Below, piece by piece: positions 1-7,735 of a DNA stretch of 64,000 bases (its first letter is position 1; every line of letters begins with the position of its first letter). A program made the translations under genes and the position numbers. A model generated the notes under the pieces. The model searched no databases. It saw only the letters and a program-made list of their open reading frames with translations, and was not told the origin of the DNA. The DNA is from a bacterium (lineage in GTDB: Bacteria > Bdellovibrionota > UBA1018). The stretch is taken from the NCBI GenBank assembly GCA_019751945.1, contig JAIEMT010000014.1, positions 118,686 to 182,685 on the forward strand, written 5' to 3'.

Positions 1-1
1 T

Positions 2-1813
2 CGCTTCAAGGTAGCTGCCATTGCTGTCCAAGAAAAAGATCAGAACTATGCCGGAGCTGGGAAGAGCTATGAAAGTTTTGCAGCCACCGCTCCTACCAAG
101 GAAGCGGGCGAGAAAGCGTTCTCAAGTGCAGTGGCCTCTTACTCGAAGGCGGGGGATTTTACGGCTGCCGAGCAGGCCATTCATAGCTGGATTCGGAAGT
201 ATCCGAACAGCACCAAGCCCTTTGAAGTGGCACGTACCGTTGCGACCGAGGCTTTGATCCAAGGACAATTCGATCATTCTGCCGCTCTGTTTGAAACACT
301 CGGAAAACAGAAGGATGAGTCGAAGGCCTACGAAGTGGCCGCGCGTATTTACGAAGGCAATGGCAATATTGTCAAAGCTCAGGTGGTTTTGGGAGATTTC
401 ATCCGCCGCTATCCGCAGTCTTCTGATCGTTGGAACGTGGGGTTGTCGCTGGCGCGAATGTTCGAAACCCAAGGACAGCTCAGCGATGCCGCAAAAACTT
501 ATCGCTACTGTTCAGCCTCATCCGCTGAAACAGCCCCGGAATGTGGCGCTCGCCTAGGCGATATTCTCATTAGACTGAAGGAAATGGAAAACGCGAAGGA
601 AACTTTTGGGCGCGTGGCTGCTATGAAGTCTAAGCAGAACTCTCCATTCGTCGCGTACTCTCGCTATCGTCTCGCGGAATTGATTGAGGCGGAACCCCAT
701 TTTGATCCGCTTCGCCTTCCTGAGAAATCCTTGCAACGTGCGATGAAGCAACGCCTAGATTTTCTGGAGCGGTTGAGTCGTTCGTATCAGGCAGCTGTTC
801 AAGCGGGTGGTCCTTGGGCCGTCGCCGCGTTGGATCGTCTTGCAACCTGGGTTCTCCATCTTTCCGAGGAAGTCGATCAGATCGCGCCAGCTCCCGGAAG
901 CACACCAGCGGCGGCCGCTCAGTTTAAGGCGGGATTGAAAGGTGTGAGTGATTCGCTTCGAAAGAAGGCTTTCGATACCTGGCAAGACGCTTTCAAAAAA
1001 GCAGCGGATTCCGAGCTTCTTTCACCCGTTTTACCTGAAATCATGGATCGACTGGCGGATCTCGGCCGTGAGAAGCGTCTTCCTCGCGCTCAGGGTTATC
1101 GTGGCAGATTTAGAATTGTCGGTTTGCCTGCGGATGGCGGCAGTGAGGGAACGTCGGCTGCATTCACTCGAATTCGAGAGCGATTGTTGAAGAATCCTCA
1201 AGATGCCAATGCCTGGTTGGATTACGGCAACTTGATATGGGGTCAAGGAAAACCGCTTCTTGCAAAAGTAGCCTACGATCGTTCACAAAGTTTGAATAAG
1301 AAGAGCCCGGGTGCTCTCAATAATCGTGCGGTGGTGCTCCTGACATCCGGGGCCAATGAAGAAGATTGGTTCATCGCAGCGGGAGCGAATCAGCTTCTAC
1401 GTGAAGCACTTTCTCAGGACGATCTCTATCTCCCAGCTAAAATCAATCGCGCGACCCTCTTGAACTACTATCGTATTTTTTCTAAATCGCGCGCGCTTTG
1501 GGAGCAGATCAATGTTCGCGCTCCTGGGCTAGATACTCATGACGGATTGGGCGTGGCTCTCATGGGGTCAGGACGTTTCAGTGAGTCGATTTCTGAATTT
1601 TCTCGAGCTGCAGAAATCGGGGGCAATCGCAGCCGTTTTGTCGATGCTTATCACGACGCTGTTCGGATGAGTCTCAGACCGGGAGTGGAAGGCGCAGAGC
1701 AATGTCTGTCGAAACTGGGCTCGTTGAGTTCGTCGGATCTCGCGGGCTTTGAGAAGCAAGCGGTCGATCACTTACAAAAGACTTGTGAGAAATGGAAGAC
1801 ACCAGGCACATGA
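2..1813 (+). CDS. TPR-repeat protein, GltE-like (adventurous gliding motility), 5' truncated by window edge
   Basis: Frame is open from base 2 (RFKVAAIAVQEKDQNYAGAGKSYESFA...) into the 131..1813 ORF; TPR-like repeats; followed by CglF-like and GltG-like genes. Confidence 0.7.
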   Translation, partial: RFKVAAIAVQEKDQNYAGAGKSYESFAATAPTKEAGEKAFSSAVASYSKAGDFTAAEQAIHSWIRKYPNSTKPFEVARTVATEALIQGQFDHSAALFETLGKQKDESKAYEVAARIYEGNGNIVKAQVVLGDFIRRYPQSSDRWNVGLSLARMFETQGQLSDAAKTYRYCSASSAETAPECGARLGDILIRLKEMENAKETFGRVAAMKSKQNSPFVAYSRYRLAELIEAEPHFDPLRLPEKSLQRAMKQRLDFLERLSRSYQAAVQAGGPWAVAALDRLATWVLHLSEEVDQIAPAPGSTPAAAAQFKAGLKGVSDSLRKKAFDTWQDAFKKAADSELLSPVLPEIMDRLADLGREKRLPRAQGYRGRFRIVGLPADGGSEGTSAAFTRIRERLLKNPQDANAWLDYGNLIWGQGKPLLAKVAYDRSQSLNKKSPGALNNRAVVLLTSGANEEDWFIAAGANQLLREALSQDDLYLPAKINRATLLNYYRIFSKSRALWEQINVRAPGLDTHDGLGVALMGSGRFSESISEFSRAAEIGGNRSRFVDAYHDAVRMSLRPGVEGAEQCLSKLGSLSSSDLAGFEKQAVDHLQKTCEKWKTPGT

Positions 1814-2073
1814 GAAAAATGATGAGTGGAGTTCTTTTTTTGGGACTGGTTCTGAGCACCCTGGCTTTCGCAGCGGGCGAAAAGAAAGAGCCCCGAGTGA
1901 TTTATCCCAAGAAGACGGACTTAGACTTTGAAGGAACTCAGATTGAAGGGGAAGTTCGAAATCCTGGAGAATTTTATTTTCAGGTTCGACCGGAAGAGAA
2001 ATTTGATTCGTTAGTGAAGCGCCGAAAGAATTTTCATCGTGAAATGCTTCGCGACGTGGTGCTGAGCAAGTAG
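1810..2073 (+). CDS. Small secreted protein, CglF-like (gliding motility)
   Basis: MRKMMSGVLFLGLVLSTLAFAAG signal peptide, about 88 aa, between the TPR protein and FHA/GltG genes. Confidence 0.6.
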   Translation: MRKMMSGVLFLGLVLSTLAFAAGEKKEPRVIYPKKTDLDFEGTQIEGEVRNPGEFYFQVRPEEKFDSLVKRRKNFHREMLRDVVLSK

Positions 2074-2083
2074 AGGATCGATC

Positions 2084-4201
2084 ATGGCAAAAGACAAAGA
2101 CGATTCAGGTGAAGTAGCTCCTCCATCAGGGGTAAAAGTCCCACCCAGACCCGCACTTTTCGTGGGTCGCAAAGTAGTTGTTCTGCAAAGTGTTGATGGA
2201 GATCGCACCTATCAGTTCAATAAAGACCGCATTGTCATCGGCCAAGTGATTTCGGCAGACGTACGCCTCACAGGCGACTGGATTGCGCCCATTCATGCAG
2301 TTCTTGAAGTCCGGAAGTCTCAAGACGATAAGTACATTTGTACGATTTATGATCTAGCCAGCGAATCGGGCGTTTTCGTCAATGACAAGAAAATCATCAG
2401 CCAAGGTTTAAAAGACGGGGACACCATTAAACTGGGTCGTTACCAGCTGAAGTTCTCCCTCGAAGATGCGGACAAAGTTGCTTCGCGCCAGAAACGAAAG
2501 ATTAAGGACTCAGGCGATCAGCAACTCTACATGGATCCCAAAGAGGATTTCACGTCCCTCATTCTTCAAGATGAGATGGAAGTGGAAGAAATCTTCGACT
2601 ATCGCCCTGCGAAGAAGCAGGCCGTAGAAGTCGTCATGTCCTGGAGAGGGACCATTCTCGACGTCGAGCACTACGTGAACCAGAAAACAATTACCATCGG
2701 TGGTTCGAAGGCGTGCGATTTCGCCGTTCCTCCTACCTTGGGCCCAGGCAGTTTCAATTTGCTGAAGTTCACTCAAGGTCGTTACGTTTTGAATCTGCAT
2801 CCGAAGATGTCGGGTGTGCTACAAAGCCATGGCGAAGTCATCGATATTCAGAATCTCACTACCAAGGCAGCAAAGGGCGTCGAAGGCGGCGAGTTGCCTC
2901 TCGAACAAGATGAGTTTGCAAAAATCAGTGTAGGAGAGGTCGACTTCTATGTGAGCTTCACCGCGGCTCCCCCGCGACTTAAGCATCGCCGCATGTTCGA
3001 GCGCGATCCCTATTATTACCGCGTTCTCGCTACCTCGGTGGTATTCACTGCCGCGATTGTCGGCATGCTCTTGAGCGTGGATGTTCCAAAAGATTTGGAA
3101 GCTGAAAAGATTCCGGAACGTATCGCCACCGTTCTCTATCAGCCTGAGAAATTCATGATCCCACCGATTCCGAGAGTTCAGGAAAAGAAGCCCGAACCGG
3201 AGAAGGTAGAGCCTCCGAAACCGAAACCCACTCCTAAGGAGACGGTGAAAGTGGAGATTCAGCCTCAGAAGGATCCGCCCAAGGTCATTCCGAAGGAAAT
3301 GGATGTTTCGAAACCAAAAGTTCAGCCCAAGCCCGCTCCGCAACCTACGAAGGTTGCTGTGAAAGCGCCTGAACCAAAACCGGTCAAAGCTGCGGCTCCG
3401 AAGGCGCAACCTGCAGCTAAAGAAGGCGAGGGCGCTCGAGCAAAGGGGCCTGAGGGAACACGTGGATCTCAGAAAGCACCTCCTGCGGATGTTCCTCAGA
3501 AGAAGGCCAATCGTCCGTCTACTTCGAACACCGGAACCGCCGGTGTTCGTGGCAACAGCCAGGTTCCAGGTCCGGGCAACGTCGACGTCCTAAAAGGCAT
3601 GACGGCGCAGATTCAAAACGTCTTAGGAAACACGGCTGGAAAATTTGGTTCTGGCGGTGGCAAGAAACTCGAAGGTTACGGCGCGTTTGACACCCAAGGG
3701 AGTGGCGGAGCAGCTCTTTCCGGCCGCGCTTCCGGTGGTGGTGGCAATGCAGAGGCCCTCGGTGGATTAAGCGACAGGGGCAGCGGCGGGGGTCGCGTCG
3801 GCACGGGTAAAGGTGCTGCCGGCAACGCTTCGGGAATTATCGGCGGACAGCTCCGCGTCGGCATTCGTGTCGGAGCTCCTGAAGAAGCAGTGGTCATGGG
3901 TGCCATCGATGCCAACGCTATCGAAGCAGCCTTGCTCGCTTATCGCGACAATTTCCGCAACTGTTACGAAAAGGAAATCAATGCGGAGCGCCCGGATCTC
4001 TCCGGTCGGGTCAGCACCAACTTCGTGATCGGGTCTTCGGGACGTGTGACTCAAGCAGGGATCGAATCCAGCACACTGAAGAACGAGCGAGTCGAACGCT
4101 GTATTGTTGGCGTGATTCGGCGAATTCCATTCCCCATCCCGAAGGGTGGCGGAATCGTGCAAGTGACCTACCCGTTCAAGTTCAATCCGCTGAAACGGTA
4201 G
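2084..4201 (+). CDS. FHA domain / Pro-Lys-rich linker / AgmX-TonB-type C-terminus protein, GltG-like
   Basis: N-terminal FHA-like sequence (ITIGGSKACDFAV / IVIGQVISADVRL), one TM segment (ATSVVFTAAIVGMLLSV), EPEKVEPPKPKPTPKE linker, Gly-rich stretch, C-terminal TonB/AgmX-like domain (YRDNFRNCYEKEINAERPDLSGRVSTNFVIGSSGRV). Confidence 0.75.
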   Translation: MAKDKDDSGEVAPPSGVKVPPRPALFVGRKVVVLQSVDGDRTYQFNKDRIVIGQVISADVRLTGDWIAPIHAVLEVRKSQDDKYICTIYDLASESGVFVNDKKIISQGLKDGDTIKLGRYQLKFSLEDADKVASRQKRKIKDSGDQQLYMDPKEDFTSLILQDEMEVEEIFDYRPAKKQAVEVVMSWRGTILDVEHYVNQKTITIGGSKACDFAVPPTLGPGSFNLLKFTQGRYVLNLHPKMSGVLQSHGEVIDIQNLTTKAAKGVEGGELPLEQDEFAKISVGEVDFYVSFTAAPPRLKHRRMFERDPYYYRVLATSVVFTAAIVGMLLSVDVPKDLEAEKIPERIATVLYQPEKFMIPPIPRVQEKKPEPEKVEPPKPKPTPKETVKVEIQPQKDPPKVIPKEMDVSKPKVQPKPAPQPTKVAVKAPEPKPVKAAAPKAQPAAKEGEGARAKGPEGTRGSQKAPPADVPQKKANRPSTSNTGTAGVRGNSQVPGPGNVDVLKGMTAQIQNVLGNTAGKFGSGGGKKLEGYGAFDTQGSGGAALSGRASGGGGNAEALGGLSDRGSGGGRVGTGKGAAGNASGIIGGQLRVGIRVGAPEEAVVMGAIDANAIEAALLAYRDNFRNCYEKEINAERPDLSGRVSTNFVIGSSGRVTQAGIESSTLKNERVERCIVGVIRRIPFPIPKGGGIVQVTYPFKFNPLKR

Positions 4202-4204
4202 AAA

Positions 4205-4336
4205 AACAGTTTGCGGTTTGCAGTCTGCGGCCACAGGCATCAGTCTGCAGAAGCCGTCCCATCTAACAGTTGCCAACAGAAACAGCCCCAGCCTCAGCAA
4301 ACGGATGCCAGCTTCCGCAAACTGCAAACTGTTTTG
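4205..4336. repeat. ORF-less palindromic element with arms built from about 7-bp GTTTGC(G/A) units, filling the gap between convergent genes
   Basis: Left arm aaaacagtttgcggtttgcagtctgcgg...; right arm ...ccgcaaactgcaaactgtttt is its inverted counterpart; related to 25605..26080. Confidence 0.7.
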
Positions 4337-4912
4337 TTACCCGTTTTTCTTCATCGCTAAGAACCGGAAAGTTCTGTAGCCAGCAGCTGCCGCAGTGTAC
4401 ATGATCTTTCGAAGCGTATCGTATCGGATGCGCTTGTCGGCTTGAATGGCTAACACGCCTTCGAAAGGAAGCGGATTTCCCTGAGCATCGCGGGCCTTCG
4501 ACTTCACTTGGAGAAGTTCTGCGCGCTGGCGAGCTTTCATCAGGGCATCATATAAAGGCACAATTCTTCGGCCGCCTTCATCCAAAGAAGTGGGATTAAA
4601 CTGATAAACAGCTTCGTCAGAACCTGCTGCAGCAGCGTTCTGTACAAAATCCATAATGCGCTGATTGTCGATGGTGAGCGCTTCAGGTGTTACAATCACC
4701 TGTAAGCTATCGGGCGGAAGATCGCGTGAGCCAGTCATCGGAAGCTGAATTCCATTTACCGACGCAAAGTTCGTTGTGCTCGCCGAATAAGTTTTTAGCA
4801 AGAAGATAAGAATAATGACCAACACGTCCATTAAGCTCGTTAACTGGAGCTCAAAGTCCTTCTGAATTCTTCTGCGGGTTCTGCGCGACTGAATGGAGCG
4901 ACGGAATGCCAT
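4337..4912 (-). CDS. ExbD/TolR-family motor protein, AglS-like
   Basis: Single N-terminal TM after RRIQKDFELQLTSLMDVLVIILIFLLKTY; adjacent to a second ExbD and a TolQ. Confidence 0.75.
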   Translation of the reverse strand: MAFRRSIQSRRTRRRIQKDFELQLTSLMDVLVIILIFLLKTYSASTTNFASVNGIQLPMTGSRDLPPDSLQVIVTPEALTIDNQRIMDFVQNAAAAGSDEAVYQFNPTSLDEGGRRIVPLYDALMKARQRAELLQVKSKARDAQGNPLPFEGVLAIQADKRIRYDTLRKIMYTAAAAGYRTFRFLAMKKNG

Positions 4913-4915
4913 CTC

Positions 4916-5461
4916 TTATGCGTCTCCCAAAAGATTTCCGAAAATCACATTCGGAAAAAGATTTTTCAACGGCTCGTCGTTGCCAGTCTGTTCGTTCTTT
5001 TGAAAAATCGGCGGATCGCCCGCTTCCATCGTTCGGAAGGAGTCCATCACCACAATCAATTCGTCGTAAGTGTTTCCAGAGGCAGGAATAATCACGATCG
5101 AGTTTTCTTTCGGAAACTGCTTCTTCACCCCAATCAAGACATCGTGAATGCCTTGTGCGTTGGGCGTGCCGTCCGGATTGTGAGGGACCTTCTTCGGAGC
5201 AATCTTGTTAAACGGACTCCAAATTTCAGCGCCACTTTCTTTCAACGTCACGGTCAGCTGCAAGGGTTTTTCTTTCAGCTTTTCTTGAATCTGTTTGGTG
5301 CTCGCCGTGGGGAAGGGCGATTCAATACTTCCCAAACTCAAGAACGACATCGTGAAGAGCAAGAACGTAATCAGGGTGACCATGGCATCCAAAATCGGAA
5401 CCAGGTTCAGAACAATTCCACCTTGATGCGTTTTGCGGCGGGAACTCGGGCGTTTAAACAC
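4916..5461 (-). CDS. ExbD/TolR-family motor protein, AglQ-like
   Basis: GGIVLNLVPILDAMVTLITFLLFTMSF ExbD TM with conserved Asp. Confidence 0.75.
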   Translation of the reverse strand: MFKRPSSRRKTHQGGIVLNLVPILDAMVTLITFLLFTMSFLSLGSIESPFPTASTKQIQEKLKEKPLQLTVTLKESGAEIWSPFNKIAPKKVPHNPDGTPNAQGIHDVLIGVKKQFPKENSIVIIPASGNTYDELIVVMDSFRTMEAGDPPIFQKNEQTGNDEPLKNLFPNVIFGNLLGDA

Positions 5462-5468
5462 GCTCTAG

Positions 5469-6137
5469 TTACTCCTTCTCGGATGAGTGCCGATATTTGC
5501 GAGCCGACAAAAGATCCAAAAGCTTCACGCCGAACTCGTCGATCTCTTCCAGAATCTTCGTCGCCTGATTGGTCAGAATGCTATGCGAGACCATCGTGAA
5601 AATCGCGGTGATCAAACCAAATGCCGTCGCATTCATGGCCAGAGCGATACCCGCCGACAACGCTGCTTGGCGCTGTGCCGGATCGGCTTGCTGAGAAATC
5701 GCATCGAAGGAAGCGATCAGACCGAAGATCGTTCCCAAGAGTCCCAAGAGGGTGGCGATGTTGGCAATCAACGCTAAGAAGGGAATTCGCTTCTCGAGCT
5801 TCGGAATCATTTCCAAGCTTGCCGCGTCGATGGCGTTTTGAATCTGCTGCTCATCGCGGGAAGCGCGCTGAAGGCCAGCTTTGATGACCTTTGGAAGCGC
5901 CGCTCCTCCTGCGCCGTTACAGACGCGGATGGCTCCGTCCAGGTCGTTGGCCAGAATGAACTTCTGGACTTCGAACATGAAGGAAGGACCGTCGATGTTG
6001 TATTTTCTAAAGAGTCGCGCGAATCGTTCGAGCGTCAGACCGATTGAAATTCCCAAGGTACAGGCAATCAAGCCCATCCAGAAATTGTGTGAACGAAAGG
6101 CGTCCATGACCAGCTTTACCAAGCTCGGTAGATCCAT
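5469..6137 (-). CDS. MotA/TolQ/ExbB proton channel family protein, AglR-like
   Basis: TolQ signature: IPFLALIANIATLLGLLGTIFGLIASF ... GIALAMNATAFGLITAIFTM. Confidence 0.8.
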   Translation of the reverse strand: MDLPSLVKLVMDAFRSHNFWMGLIACTLGISIGLTLERFARLFRKYNIDGPSFMFEVQKFILANDLDGAIRVCNGAGGAALPKVIKAGLQRASRDEQQIQNAIDAASLEMIPKLEKRIPFLALIANIATLLGLLGTIFGLIASFDAISQQADPAQRQAALSAGIALAMNATAFGLITAIFTMVSHSILTNQATKILEEIDEFGVKLLDLLSARKYRHSSEKE

Positions 6138-6227
6138 GAGCTTTCCCCCTAAGTCGGATATGATTGTTCAATAAACTTCGTATCTTAACTTAAGGATACC
6201 GGATTTCGCGGAGCGGTCAACCTGTTC

Positions 6228-6563
6228 TTAAGCCAGGTGTTTTTGAATGGCTTCGACGAAGGCTTCTTTGGGCTGATTTCCAACCAATTGCTCGACGACT
6301 TTCCCGTTTTGGAAAAGGATGACGGTCGGAATTCCACGAATATGGAACTGGGTCGGGGTTTGCGGATTCTCATCCACATTCATTTTAAAGACTTTTACCT
6401 TGCCAGTGTATTCATCCGCCAAAGAATCGATGGTCGGGCCCAAAAGCTTACAAGGACCACACCATTCCGCCCAGAAATCTACCAAAGTGAGTTCATTAGA
6501 CTTCAAAATATCGCTGTTGAAATTGGAGTCGGTTGCTTCTTGAACGTGTTTGGAGTTCGCCAT
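6228..6563 (-). CDS. trxA: Thioredoxin
   Basis: LVDFWAEWCGPCKLLGPTIDSLA active site and complete fold length (111 aa). Confidence 0.95.
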   Translation of the reverse strand: MANSKHVQEATDSNFNSDILKSNELTLVDFWAEWCGPCKLLGPTIDSLADEYTGKVKVFKMNVDENPQTPTQFHIRGIPTVILFQNGKVVEQLVGNQPKEAFVEAIQKHLA

Positions 6564-6682
6564 GGTTGTGAGTACCTTTCTTAGTCTATTTTAATACAAA
6601 ACCTTGGTGTTTTTATCAAAAAATAGATAACTTCTGCCTACTATCCCTAGCATTTGGCGACCGCAGGGTCGAGGAAAAGGAT

Positions 6683-7276
6683 ATGGCGAATAGTGTAATG
6701 GATCCCAAAGCCTACCTCTTGCAAACCGCAACCGAGTCTCGTGCTGCTTTCGACGATTTTTTGACACTCAACCAAGATTCTTTAGTTCAGGCCGCCCGAA
6801 AGATAGGCCAGTGCGTTAAGGAGGGGGGCAAGCTGTTGATCCTTGGAAATGGGGGATCGGCTGCCGATGCCCAGCACATGGCTGCTGAAATGGTCGGAAA
6901 AATGCTGGTGGATCGCCGTCCGCTTCCAGCCATTGCTCTCACTACTGATTCCTCGAACATTACTGCCATTGGGAATGATTTTGGATACGATCAGGTTTTC
7001 GTAAAACAAGTCCAGGCTCTCGCAAAAGCGGGGGATGTGGTTCTGGCCATCTCCACCTCCGGCAACAGTAAGAATGTGATTTTCGCCGTAGAAGAAGCCA
7101 AGAAAAAAGGCTGCCTCGTGATCACTTTAACAGGCGGCAGTGGTGGTAAATTGAAAGCGCTAGGAGATCTCGCGCTCAATGTGGCTCAAGGAAAGAACTC
7201 CAGTCGCATTCAAGAGAGCCATATTTTCGCCGTGCACAGCATGGTGGATTTATTGGATCGATTTTTTTTAGACTAG
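6683..7276 (+). CDS. gmhA: SIS-domain phosphoheptose isomerase
   Basis: LLILGNGGSAADAQHMAAEMVGK, LTTDSSNITAIGNDFGYDQVF; SD-like gaggaaaagg upstream. Confidence 0.85.
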   Translation: MANSVMDPKAYLLQTATESRAAFDDFLTLNQDSLVQAARKIGQCVKEGGKLLILGNGGSAADAQHMAAEMVGKMLVDRRPLPAIALTTDSSNITAIGNDFGYDQVFVKQVQALAKAGDVVLAISTSGNSKNVIFAVEEAKKKGCLVITLTGGSGGKLKALGDLALNVAQGKNSSRIQESHIFAVHSMVDLLDRFFLD

Positions 7277-7282
7277 GAGAGT

Positions 7283-7726
7283 ATGCGCCATCTCAAAGTC
7301 TTCGTTCTGAATCGAGTTGTCGCAAAGGTCATGGACCTGCTCTTAGTAATTGCGGTGGCAGCGATTCTTCCTTATCCGCTTGGGCCACTTCTCGGTTTCA
7401 TTTACAGCTTGTTAGCAGATGGCTTGAACTTCGGTCCCTTTCAGGGGCAGAGCGTAGGCAAGCGCGTCTTAGGACTCAAGGTTTTAAATACCGTGCGAAA
7501 GGCTCCTGCGACGTACCGGGACTCGGCCCTTCGGAATGCTCCGGTGGGAGTGGCGACTTTCTTTGCCATCATTCCAGTCTGGGGTTGGTTCATTCTCTTC
7601 CTCGTGGGAATTCCCCTCATGGCCATGGAAATCTACTTAATGCTGAGCGTCGGCAACGGGCACCGCTTGGGCGATGTGATGGGCGATACAGAAGTAGTGG
7701 TTGAAGCTGCGCAGCCGCAGAAGTAG
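7283..7726 (+). CDS. RDD family membrane protein
   Basis: RVVAKVMDLLLVIAVAAILPYPLG ... GQSVGKRVLGLKVLN ... DSALRNAP. Confidence 0.8.
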   Translation: MRHLKVFVLNRVVAKVMDLLLVIAVAAILPYPLGPLLGFIYSLLADGLNFGPFQGQSVGKRVLGLKVLNTVRKAPATYRDSALRNAPVGVATFFAIIPVWGWFILFLVGIPLMAMEIYLMLSVGNGHRLGDVMGDTEVVVEAAQPQK

Positions 7727-7735
7727 AACCCTCCC

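Noticed and set aside
2819-3409. 196-aa minus-strand Arg/Leu/Phe-rich ORF
   Set aside because: Shadow of the Pro/Lys-rich GltG linker
3640-3840. Gly-rich repetitive DNA in gltG considered as a separate repeat or CRISPR-like array
   Set aside because: Irregular low-complexity coding sequence, no regular spacers
3767-4327. 186-aa minus-strand ORF overlapping the gltG end and the palindrome
   Set aside because: Antisense to a well-supported gene; no recognisable domain
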